Below, piece after piece: positions 24,013 through 33,553 of a stretch of DNA of 64,000 nt; positions within the stretch are counted from its first letter, which is position 1, and every line of letters starts with the position of its first letter. Made by a program: the position numbers and the translations under genes. The notes under the pieces are model-generated. The model saw only the letters and a program-made list of their open reading frames with translations. It had not been told where the DNA came from and made no database searches. The DNA comes from Panopea generosa. Its lineage: Eukaryota; Mollusca; Bivalvia; Adapedonta; Hiatellidae. Location: assembly GCA_029582155.1 (NCBI GenBank), contig CM055901.1, positions 6,366,874-6,430,873 on the forward strand, written 5' to 3'.

Positions 24013-25684
24013 TCAAGCAGCACATGCGACACTCACAGTAAAAATACCATTTTTAATACTTACTGTTAAGTAAAGGGGTTCACAAAAAAGAGTTTCACGA
24101 GCTTTCAAAAGACCACACAATTGAAATGACGCTCCAGAAGACAGAAACGAATAATACCAAAGAAAACTTAAAAGTGCGCAGATATGAATTGCACATGAAG
24201 GAAGTGACAATATGTTAGTAAGGCAAACACGATGCAATTGTGAGGGCTGTTTTTGCTGAACATGGATTTATAAACGATCATATTTGTAAAATGGAACAGA
24301 CTTGTATTATCACGTGTTTTTTGTGTGTTCTTTTTTGTGTTTTTTTTTGTTTGTTTTTTTGTTGTTGTTTTTTGTTTTGTTTTGTTTTTTAGCAAGTGTT
24401 AGATCCACCAGTAATGAAGTTTCCATGGAAAATAGACAGACTGCACAACCGGAGATTAATACAGCCTGGCAACAATACAAATAAAACAATCACTGAAAAT
24501 GACTATGTAGTTGCGTTTATGTCAATTATGTTACAAATGTAAAATCCTGCAAAGCGACAATCAAGACAACACGATCCACATTACTTTGAATGCCTGCTAA
24601 CGAAGATAAAGTTTGGATAAAGAGAGAAAAGTACTTCGTAAAAGCTACCATCTTGTTGCAACCGCAAACAACTGGGTTAATAATATCCCATGTTCATGGT
24701 GAGATGATTGGTTTCATCATTACAGTGTGTAATTTACGGGACAATCTGTTGTAGCAGATACGTGTTAAATTTTGAGTACATGCATGATATAATACCATGT
24801 AAGAAGATGGCAACTGTATGGATTGTATAAGTTTCCCGTAACCAAATAGATTCACTGGATAGTTTATGTTGATTTAAGAAATATACTGTAAATGTTACAA
24901 AAATAATTTCCAGCTTCTTTAAAAACCGTTTTTGTTTATTCAAAAGAACGAACCATAATACTAAATACTAAAAATGCAGAAAATAACTAATTGTAGACAT
25001 TTCGTATTGGTTTAGTTTTGATGTAATTGGGGTATAGTTCTGTGGATATTCCATTTTACGTATGTACTAATATAGGTTTAATTTACGGTCAATTATTACT
25101 AATTTACAAAACAGCATTGAATTTTGATACGATTTTCCGATAACATTCTTGTTAATGTTTTGACTCCTATACGCATACACTAATTGTTCCAATATCATTT
25201 TGTTTCAATTACTTTACCTGATCGATTGTTATGGCAAACGGAATATGTATACATTTCGAATTACAATTATTATTAAAACAAGTTTGCTTTGTTTTTCATT
25301 AATTTCGTTATAAAGTAGTCATATTTGTTTAAAAACATTTATTAATTCCTTTACTACGACTCTTTGCCACAACATGGATTCGATTATTAGAAGATACAAA
25401 TGCTACAAGTTCAAATTTTAATTGATTTTAATGAACTTGTACATTTTAAATAGTGTGCATTAAATATTCCTGGACATGACTTCTTTCACTGGAAAATATA
25501 TTTTACTATCGAGGTATATTGAAAATATTTTGGATTTATACTGCTGAGATATGGTGTCAAACAGGAACGACACTACAATATTATTTGTAATTTGTCAAAA
25601 TTCGATTCTGGGTACCTGCAATTAGCAACTTTTCGTGAGATTGAGTCTAAAAAGTGATGTTACGATCTATTATTTGTATTACAG
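24013..25684. other. Region upstream of the C1q exon; no exon proven
   Basis: Contains a T/G-rich low-complexity run (24310-24390) followed by TTTTTTAG, an acceptor-like site, then a short open stretch to a stop at 24484. Earlier exons of the C1q gene, including its signal peptide, should lie upstream, but I cannot identify one. A polymorphic-looking AT-rich spacer fills 24500-25680. Confidence 0.4.
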
Positions 25685-26100
25685 GTCAACTAACCACGCC
25701 TACAATCCTCTTTAAAGTACGACATGTTGCCAGTGAAAATCTCGTATCTGGAAGTATGATGCGATACACACAAACAGTCGTAAATATTGGCGATGCTTAT
25801 GACATAACAACCGGGTATTTTACAGCTCCATCTGGTGGGACATATTTATTTACAGTTCAGATATGTACCTATAGTAAAAAAAGGTTACGGGTGATGTTGA
25901 TGACTGCATCTAATATCATAGGAATTGTTGAATATTACGAAGATGGTGCCTCTGCCACGTGTACATCTGGCACAGGTCTGGCGGTACTGTCAACTGGGAA
26001 CAAAGTCTGGGTAAAATGTAGTTACGCCTCTTCTTCAGGTACTATTTATCAAGGTAATGAAAGATGGAACAGTTTTGCTGGCGTCCTTATTCACACATAA
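25685..26100 (+). CDS. C1q-domain protein, terminal exon
   Basis: The frame encodes a nearly complete globular C1q domain of about 135 residues ending at TAA 26098-26100. Recognisable family features in order: TILFKVRHVA at the start; VVNIGDAYDITTGYFTAP followed by GGTYLF, the conserved N-x-G-x-x-Y-D...G-x-F-x-A-P-x-G-x-Y-x-F core; LSTGNKVWVKC near the middle of the second half; and SFAGVLIH at the end. An acceptor TTTGTATTACAG precedes 25685 and splits a glycine codon, so the intron is phase 1 and the exon starts here. Upstream in-frame GTG/ATG codons lie before the acceptor and are not used. In bivalves such proteins are usually secreted lectin-like immune recognition factors; that role is inferred from the family. 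The signal peptide must be on an unseen upstream exon. Confidence 0.88.
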
Positions 26101-26135
26101 TCTGCAAAGAAATGTGGAAAATGTATATTGTGTCA

Positions 26136-26141
26136 AATAAA
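26136..26141 (+). promoter_or_regulatory. Polyadenylation signal of the C1q gene
   Basis: AATAAA starts 36 bases after the stop codon of the C1q exon, followed by GGAGATTTTGTT. Position and match are what a short 3' UTR would show. Confidence 0.6.
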
Positions 26142-26724
26142 GGAGATTTTGTTAATTTACTTTTGCAGAAAAAAAGATTTTAAAGAGTCAAAGTTTGACA
26201 ACTATTCCGGAAATTGTCCATTCTGTTAAGATGTATATGGCCAAGTAATCAAACGTATTTCTTCCTAATGTACATATAGGGATGCGTAGTGTGTATACAA
26301 ACTTGTTTTCAATGTCAAGCTAACAGTGTAAATACTGTTGATGTACATTCTACAAGAGAGAGGATAAAATCAGATGTCCTTGTGTATTGCAATTACAAGT
26401 GTAGATACTTAAATCACTGAAAACTGAAAGAGTGAACATTTCCATTGACGAAGAATGAACGATTCAGTTTTTAATTGAAAATATGTCTTTTGTTTGTCTG
26501 ACATGGAAAGAAGGAAAAAGAAAGTAGTTTTGATGAATGACCAAATCTACATTCTAGAATTGTCATTTATTTTGCTTATTTTTCAAAAGGTTCGTTATTT
26601 AAACTTCCGTAGTCAGTACAAGTCTGATCAAGGTAAATCAATTTCCAATACACTTTGAATGAGTTAAAGAATTTACAAGGCAAACAAATCAGTATTTTAA
26701 ATAAATCAAATGTCAGATTATAAG
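26142..26724. other. No feature recognised
   Basis: AT-rich sequence downstream of the C1q exon, with no repeat or gene seen. Confidence 0.4.
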
Positions 26725-27955
26725 CATACCCACTTGTGCCAAAATCCATCCGTGTTACTACAAGTATTACGGTACTTACAACTTATAAGCATGCTCACTT
26801 CTACCAACTTCCATCCGTGTTACTACAAGCATTACGGTACTTACAACTTATAAGCATGCCCACTTCTACCAAGTTCCATCCGTGTGACTACAAGCACTTA
26901 GGTAGACAAACCTTATAAGCATGCCTACTTGTGAAAAGATCCATCCGTGCGACTACAAGCATTTAGGTAGACACACCTAATAAGCATGCCTACTTGTGAA
27001 AAGATCCATCCATGTGACTACAAGCATTTAGGTAGACACAACTAATAAGCTTGCCTACTTGTGCCAAGTTCCATCCGTGTGACTACAAACATTAAGATAC
27101 ATACAAGCATTTAGGAAGACACAACTTATAATCATGCCCACTTGTGCCAAATTCGATCAGTGTGACTACAAGCACTTAAGTACACATAACTTATAAGCAT
27201 GCCCACTTGTGCCAAGCTCCACCCATGTAACTACAAGCATTGGAGTACACACACCTTATAAGCATGCCAGTTCCATCTGGTAACTACAAACATTTAGGTA
27301 GACACAACTTATAAGCATGACCACTTGTGCCAACTTCGATTCATGTGACTACAAGCACTTAGATACACACAACTTATAAGCATGCCCACTTGTGCCAAGT
27401 TCCATCCGTGTGACTACAAACATTGAGGTACACACAACTTGTAAGCATGCCCACTTGTACCAAGTTCGATTCGTGTGACTACAAGAACTTAGGTACACAC
27501 AACTTTTAAGCATGACCACTTGTGCCAAGTTCCATCCGTGTGACTACAAACATTGAGGTACACACAACTTATAAGCATGACCACGTGTGCCAAGTTCCAT
27601 CCGTGTGACTACAAACATTGAGGTACACACAACTTATAAGCATGCTCACTTGTACCAAGTTCGATTCGTGTGACTACAAGAACTTAATTACACACAACTT
27701 ATAAGCATGACCACTTGTGCCAAGTTCCATCCGTGTGACTACAAGCATTTAGGTAGACACAACTGATAAGCATACCCACTTGTGTCAAGTTCCATCCATG
27801 TGACTACAAGCATTTAGATACACACAACTTATAAGCATGCCCACTTGTGCCAAGTTCCATCCATGTAACTACAAGCATTTAGATACACACAACTTATAAG
27901 CATGCCCACTTGTGCCAAGTTCCATCCATGTAACTACAAGCATTTAGGTACACAT
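26725..27955. repeat. 65-base minisatellite (ATAAGCATGCCCACTTGTGC)
   Basis: About 19 units containing TTATAAGCATGCCCACTTGT, GCCAAGTTCCATCCGTGTGA and CTACAAGCATTTAGGTACAC. Spacing measured between TTATAAG at 27374 and its counterpart at 27439 is 65. The sequence is unrelated to the 65-base satellite at 11-17 kb. The left units are 64 bases or shorter. Confidence 0.93.
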
Positions 27956-28025
27956 ACACGTAATCACTCTTACAGTGCTGTCATTGATATAGCATTCGTG
28001 ACTAAATGGTTACCAATATCTAAGG

Positions 28026-28258
28026 GGCCCTCCGTGGCCCCGAGTGGTCTAAGGCGCCGTCTAAAGATCATTTACCTCTCACCGCTATGGTCATAGGTTC
28101 GAGTCCCGCCTTCTCCAAAAACTTATATGAGAAAGTTTGCCAGGCCAATAACATGCAGAGGGACGGTGGTTCTACTCAGCTTTATTCTGAGGTCTTAATC
28201 CACTGGTAATATCATACCTAACCCGCAAAATATGTTGAAAATAAATTTACTCCACCAA
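28026..28258 (+). mobile_element. tRNA-derived SINE, family S4 (Ser/Leu-like head)
   Basis: The head CCGAGTGGTCTAAGGCG and B box GGTTCGAGTCC (28096-28106) resemble a class II tRNA promoter with a long variable region. It is followed by an unrelated body. A truncated head of the same kind (GTGGTCGAATGATCTAAGGC) lies at 50862-50900. Confidence 0.75.
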
Positions 28259-28702
28259 AAAAACACACAACAAACAAAACAAACACCTTTATCTAATGAA
28301 GCAATAATATAAATTAATTAATAAACAATAGTTTGCCACTATTGTCTGTTGTAGAATATTTTTGGCTCCGCCTTTCTCATGAATATACGGTTCAAGCCAG
28401 TTTTGGTTTCCGTATCTGTGGTGAATTAAACATTTTAAATGTTTGTCATTTATAGAAATACACACAATTAAGACTCGAAGTTAAACATACAATTTAGTGT
28501 GTGTTGATATCTGCAGTGCCGAAATGGCATTAAAACAATCACAAAATGAGCATTTTTAGATAAAAAAAAATAAGGATTATATATCACCACTATATCCCCA
28601 CAGAAGCAATGCCCGTTTCAATGGGTGTGTTATGCCTATAAGAAACAGATCAGCTTTTTTAAGGAGATCCGTTTTGTGGTTTCCGCTAATATCTCCATTA
28701 AC
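28259..28702. other. No feature recognised
   Basis: AT-rich unique sequence between a SINE and a D1 element. Confidence 0.4.
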
Positions 28703-29141
28703 GTCTCACACCACTATTACATTTCCCATAAGGCTCCATTGTAACATTTATGTCTAAAACACAGTGAAAAAAACAAAACCTGCCGCATGTGTCTGGGTTC
28801 AAATTCTTCGCTTGTTCAAGATATGAAATTATAAAGTTTTTTTTTTTAAATTCAATGGTTTTGTGAAATATAATATTTTGAGAGAAATAATATGCCAACT
28901 ATTCGCCGACGATGCGGTTCGAACCAATAATTCGGAAATGACGAAACATTTCCCAGAAATCTAGTATCAGTATCAAATTTTGAGTGGTGATTTCTAAAAT
29001 ACGGACCATTTAACACATGGTAAAAAAAATAAACCTCTGCAATAAAAAGCCCTGAAAAAAGAAGAAAAAGATGACTTAAGTTTTGTTTTCACCTCCTTTA
29101 TCTGTCCGTAGTACTCAAGGGAGATAATAGTGGTGCGAGTC
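28703..29141 (+). mobile_element. D1 MITE-like element, full-length copy (~439 bases)
   Basis: Left terminus GTCTCACACCACTATTA and right terminus TAATAGTGGTGCGAGTC are inverted repeats matching at about 15 of 17 positions. Body words CATAAGGCTCCATTGTAACA, GTGTCTGGG and CCTCCTTTATCTG are shared with all other D1 copies. No open frame. The flanks (TTAAC / CTTAT) do not give a clear target duplication, so the superfamily is unresolved. Confidence 0.85.
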
Positions 29142-29429
29142 CTTATATAACCAAATTAAATAAAACTTTCACTTGATATTTTTGTTGATGAACAGAAAGA
29201 CGAATAGCTCTTGTCAGAATACCATATTTCTATGAATCACCCCTCTAAGAAGCCATGCATATTTGTATTAGTCTCAGAACCTAATATCCCCCGAATCGGG
29301 AGAGCTGGATTCGTACTATACAGACTAATATTAGTATCAGTGCTTAGTCACACGATTAAGTACCCTAACTTCCTCAAAAGACACATCATCTATGTTAATT
29401 ACCCAATATTGTACAATGTGTTCAGAGCC
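29142..29429. other. No feature recognised
   Basis: Short unique stretch between a D1 element and a SINE. Confidence 0.4.
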
Positions 29430-29655
29430 GGGACCCGGCTAGCTCAATCGGTAATGCGAGTAACCGTCTATACAGGGGTCGTGAGTTCGAATCATTGCCA
29501 GTCGCCCAAAAACAGTCTCTGTGATTATTGGTCATGAACTTTGTTTTACGGCCACGCGTCTTTCACCTTTGGAACTGTTGGGAAGTAGTAAATGACTTGC
29601 AGATATACGGTGTCAAGTGTGTTGGTTTACTGCCCACTGGATCCCAGAAACATCT
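29430..29655 (+). mobile_element. tRNA-derived SINE, family S2
   Basis: The head CGGCTAGCTCAATCGGTAAT and B box GTGAGTTCGAATCATTGCC are tRNA-like. The body GGTCATGAACTTTGTTTTAC and TTGGGAAGTAGTAAATGACT is shared with 31249-31435 and, without the head, 32862-33055. The 3' end is approximate. Confidence 0.75.
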
Positions 29656-29836
29656 AACGGACTACAAACTACGCTTTTTAAGAGCAACAAAATTAATAAT
29701 GAACTTAGCTTGCATAATTTGCATAGTATTTTATGACCTATGCCAATGAGTGTAATGAAATATTAGCTAATTTAACAACATTCCACAATCGTGCCGCCAA
29801 CTGTTTCGTTTTAACATCAAACAAACGCACATTATA

Positions 29837-30111
29837 ACAAGAGTTGTCAGAAGACAACAAAGTTCGCCTCTGGGTGTCCAAGTCCAAAAAGGGCAATAAC
29901 TTTGCCAAAATGCAATCCAGAGTTATGGTTCTTGTCTCTGTGTGTTCCATTGATGATGGTGAACACACATGCGAAGTTTTATTCACATCCAATGAGTGGT
30001 TTCATATAAATCTTAAACTTAAATGCAAAAGTTTAACCTGGATGTCGACAGACGACGACGCCGGGGTCATGGCAATAGCTCTCCTTGGACTTCGTCCCGG
30101 CGAGCTAAAAA
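29837..30111 (+). mobile_element. Helitron-like non-autonomous element, H1 family, short copy
   Basis: Starts ACAAGAGTTGTCAGAAGACA and ends GGCAATAGCTCTCCTTGGAC...CGGCGAGCTAAAAA. TAGCTC and GAGCTA form a 3' terminal hairpin, and AGAGTT/AGAGCT near the 5' end is complementary to the hairpin's first arm. No tandem core repeats in this copy. The open frame through it has no homology. Confidence 0.65.
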
Positions 30112-30876
30112 GATAAATAAAATAGTATCCAAGTTGAAATCAACATGCACTCAATATATATGAAAACTCAATACAGGGTTAAGAGAGGACTTGCGACACT
30201 TATGAAGGAGATACCATTTTTTATCATCGTCGAACAAATTAATATTTACTTTTATGTCCAAAAGATTTGAGACTTGCTTCTATTGGTAAATATTACGTTG
30301 AGTCCGAAAATCCATTTCTTACTAACCGCTGGTAGGGCGTTTGGTCACAAATCCAAGATGGCCGCCAAATATTGAAATTCATGTTATACTATATAAACTG
30401 ATAGAAAACAATGCAAAGTGTTAAAATTAATATTTATTGTGTTGTTGTATGATATGTTTTAGGATAACAAAGAATAAAAATATTGTTGCTTCAAGTGAAA
30501 CAAGTCTAAACAAGGGGCGAAATGGCCGCTGAAATATTAAAAAATGACACTTTTTCTGCAAATATACTAATTTTGTTGAATGCTTTTGCCTTATTTTTAT
30601 TTATAGATGCTTTTTTCTAGAGGTAAAATGTATGATGAGTCCGAAAATCTATTGATTACTAACGGTTTTTGGGGCATTTGGTCACAAATCCAAGATGGCC
30701 GCCAAAATGGCCGCCAAATATTGAAATTCATGTTATAATATATAGCCTGATAGTAAATATTAAGACAAAATATATTGGGGAAAATCAATATCAATAAGGC
30801 TCTCAAGGTGTAAACCATGGATTCAATGGAACGTTTACTAAGGATCACTCCGTTTCTGTCTCTTTTTACTGAACGT
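30112..30876. repeat. Direct duplication with ~331-base step (AAGATGGCCGCC)
   Basis: TTTGGTCACAAATCCAAGAT followed by GGCCGCCAAATATTGAAATT occurs near 30340-30410 and again near 30671-30745, the second with an extra GGCCGCCAAAAT. Flanking sequence (AAAATCTATT...TACTAAC) is also duplicated. No gene recognised. Confidence 0.7.
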
Positions 30877-31141
30877 TTGTTTGTTTGAATATTTAACGTC
30901 ACTTTTATGTCATCGAGGGTTAACAGACGATCGTTGAAACTAAACACTTCTTGGGATCCTGAAAGGTAACCGATCCTCAAGGACATTTTCCACTTGAATC
31001 AGCGGTGAGATACGAATGACAATGCGACGCAATGACATAATTATATCAATCATCGCGGATACTGTGGCTGGGCGGGGACTCGAACTCACGACCCTTGGAT
31101 TGGAAGTCAAACGTGTTACCGACTGAGCTAACTGGACCCTG
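30877..31141 (-). mobile_element. tRNA-derived SINE, family S1
   Basis: The reverse complement starts with a tRNA-like head (GTTAGCTCAGTCGGTAACAC, B box GTGAGTTCGAGTCCCCGCC) and ends TTAAATATTCAAACAAACAA. Flanked by TGAACGT at 30870-30876 and 31142-31148, a short target-site duplication. Same family as 31626-31911, 33259-33553, 38122-38409, 55847-56018 and 59705-60420. Confidence 0.85.
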
Positions 31142-31248
31142 TGAACGTATACAGTAGCTACATAACCAAATATTTTGGGCGTGTTTTAGATTTGGCTTAA
31201 TAAAAAATACTTATCCGAGTTATGGCCCTTGCTGTATTCAAATTTGGA

Positions 31249-31435
31249 ACTGGCCCGCCATCTCAGCCGGTAACGCGTCTGACTGTCAATCTAGGGGTCA
31301 CGAGATCGAATCCATGACAGGCCAGTCTGTGATAATCGGTCATGTACTTTGTTTTATGGCCCATGAGTCTCTTCTACGGAAATATTTGGGGAAGTAGTGG
31401 TATATGATAGCGGTGTTAATATAAAACATTTATCG
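31249..31435 (+). mobile_element. tRNA-derived SINE, family S2
   Basis: The head CATCTCAGCCGGTAACGCGT with B-box-like GAGATCGAATCCATGACAGG is followed by body words TCGGTCATGTACTTTGTTTT and TTGGGGAAGTAGT, shared with 29430-29655. Confidence 0.75.
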
Positions 31436-31498
31436 AAAGGCGAAACTGTTTTTGATAAATCATGTCAATACGACTCTCGATACTCAATGTAAGGATTT

Positions 31499-31547
31499 GA
31501 ATGAATGAATGAATGAATGAATGAATGAATGAATGAATGAATGAATA
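31499..31547. repeat. (GAAT)n microsatellite
   Basis: Twelve GAAT units. They form the tail of the R1 retroposon on the minus strand, because the same join GAATGAATG|GGGTTTTACGGC occurs at 57905. Confidence 0.9.
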
Positions 31548-31625
31548 GGGTTTTACGGCGTACCAACACATTATAGGTTATTTGACGCAAACAGGAAGAA
31601 AGATTCCAGGTTCACTCTACATGTA

Positions 31626-31911
31626 TTGATTGAATATTGATTGAATATTTAGTGTCATTTTTATGCCATCGAGGGCTAACAAACGATCAAATAACCTAAC
31701 CACTGTTTCCTGGGATTAACCAGTACTCGAGTACACCCCGTCTCCGCAAGTAACTGATAACTTTCCCACTTGAATCAGTGGTGAGAGACGAATGATAATG
31801 AGACACAATGTCGTATATCAGTATTCACGGAGACTGTTGCGGGGGATTCACACTCACGACCCCTGGATTGATAGTCAGACGCGTAACCGACTGAGCTAAT
31901 CGTGCCCGGCA
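31626..31911 (-). mobile_element. tRNA-derived SINE, family S1, with 13-base target duplication
   Basis: CACTCTACATGTA is present at 31613-31625 and 31912-31924, and occurs once at the same place in the uninterrupted R1 copy at 57985-57997. This proves insertion into R1. The tail in reverse complement is ATTCAATATTCAATCAATA. The tRNA-like head is at the right (GGTTACGCGTCTGACTATC when reversed). Confidence 0.92.
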
Positions 31912-32145
31912 CACTCTACATGTAAAAAATAACAAATTAACATACAGATTTTAAAAAAAATACATCAAAAAATGAATATGCAGAATGAACCTAGAACCTT
32001 AATACCTGCAGAACTGCAGAGTTTCAGCAAATTCTACCGTATTACCCAAAACTGTCGCTTCCTACGACATGCATGAGCTGCATTGATCTTATTCTTGCCA
32101 TCACTTATATGGCTCCCTGGAACCACACAGGGGTGGATAATTTAA

Positions 32146-32608
32146 GGCATAGTACCACCATTGCAAGAGGAAGTGCTTCCGTGGGGTAGTCGCATAATGG
32201 AGGTTATAAATAATTCTCGTTTCTTCTTCTTTAAAAATGCATTTTCCTTATTCTATGCTCATTTTTTTATTTAAATGGCATTATTGATGTATTTTGAACA
32301 TTTTGATAACATTGTCATGTTTGAATTGTGAAGTTAGAAAAAAAATTGATGCTTGGAAATTGGGGTATGAATACATGATTTCGGAAGTCTACTTTCACTT
32401 TGTCACCAGTGTACACACTGAGCAGAAAAAAACTCTTATATGACACTTGACCTCTATTTTTCTCATCATATTTTGGTAGTGCAGATGTTGACAAACAGTA
32501 AAATATAAGTTTCACTTCTTTCATTTGGGATTCTCTATGAATGACAAGCTTCAAACTTTTATTATTTACTATAGAATAAAGAACAAAAATCAATGGTGGG
32601 TTTACACC
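32146..32608. mobile_element. TTAA-flanked MITE (piggyBac-like target), 463 bases
   Basis: TTAA occurs at 32142-32145 and 32609-32612. The uninterrupted R1 copy has one TTAA at this point (58217-58220). Termini GGCATAGTACCACCATTG and, reversed, GGTGTAAACCCACCATTG are inverted repeats sharing CCACCATTG. Target and termini fit a piggyBac-like non-autonomous element. Interior frames on both strands show no transposase. Confidence 0.8.
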
Positions 32609-32861
32609 TTAACCATCATGGCGAACATGACAAAAAAGGATAAAATGAACATGGCACCCATTAGGAGGATTCCTACTCCTCTGCAGCGATTGACAGTGAT
32701 TCTACTACACGGGCTAAGAATTTTAAAAGTCTCTCTGTTTTGTCAAGAATTGCTGTACTACACAGTACAACCAATATAGTTTTTAAATCTTTAAGACTTG
32801 CCCAAATAAAATATGACTGTCGCGAGTTATATCCATTGAATTTCCAACATAGTACAATATA

Positions 32862-33055
32862 GTCGGAGGTGGGTCATGAATTCGAATCCCCACGCGGCCA
32901 GTTTCTGGGGTGATTTTTGTCATGAATTCTGTTTTATGGCCATTAGTCATTTTTACCTCTGAATATGTGAGGAAGCATTAATAATGAAAATGACTTGAAG
33001 AAATAAGAAGCTTTCAGTACTGATAAACGGCCCAGCAGATCACAGGAACAGATTC
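32862..33055 (+). mobile_element. SINE family S2, 5'-truncated
   Basis: Begins in the tRNA-like B box (GGGTCATGAATTCGAATCCC) and continues with TTGTCATGAATTCTGTTTTA and GAGGAAGCATTAATAATG, matching the S2 body. The head with the A box is lost. Confidence 0.7.
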
Positions 33056-33258
33056 GTAATAACAAGATATAGTAGCTTATATAATTTTATTAGAAATAAC
33101 TTTAAACAAAAATAGAATATTATTAACAGAAGTCACATGATAAATATATTCATACAATCATACAGTATACGACTTTACAAAATGAATTTGGAATACAAAC
33201 TTGTAATTAATAAATTGTAATGAATAATGCGAGATCTTACGGTGTGTGGACACAACAC

Positions 33259-33553
33259 ATCGATTGATTGATTTAATATTTAGCGTAATGTCTATGCTAT
33301 CGAGGGCTAACAGACGATAGGTTAACCTAACCACAGTTTTCTGGGATTCTGAAAGGTTAAATAGTACTCGAGCACACCCCATCTCCGTAAGTAACTGACA
33401 ACTTTTCCACTTGAATCAGCGGTGAGAGACGAATGGTAATGAGACACAATGTCGTTTATCAATTATCACGGAGACTGCTGCCGGGTGGGAATTCGAACTC
33501 GCGACCCTTTGATTGATTGTCAGACGCGTTACCGACTGAACTACTCGGACCCG
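33259..33553 (-). mobile_element. tRNA-derived SINE, family S1
   Basis: TTGATTTAATATTTAGCGTA at the left is the 3' tail. GCGACCCTTTGATTGATTGT and CGTTACCGACTGAACTACTC at the right are the tRNA-like head in reverse. Body words CTATCGAGGGCTAACAGACG and CTTGAATCAGCGGTGAGAGA are diagnostic of S1. Target duplication not clear. Confidence 0.85.

Larger units (their letters stand above)
31548..32780 (-). mobile_element. R1 retroposon copy, split by two later insertions
   Basis: AGGGTTTTACGGCGTACCAA through CACAGGGGTGGATAATTTAA and CCCATTAGGAGGATTCCTAC matches 57905-58375 piece by piece. It is interrupted by a SINE (31626-31911) and by a TTAA-flanked element (32146-32608). The (GAAT)n at the left is in the position of a 3' tail, so the element reads on the minus strand. 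No reverse transcriptase is visible. Confidence 0.75.

Noticed and set aside
22968-24032. Long minus-strand open frames of 354, 329 and 292 codons
   Set aside because: They are the three phases of one stop-free 29-base minisatellite, with no start context, splice signal or known domain.
24391-24484. Possible C1q upstream exon after a TTTTTTAG acceptor
   Set aside because: The apparent N-terminal hydrophobic stretch is a T/G run without ATG, the frame stops before any GT donor, and there is no homology.
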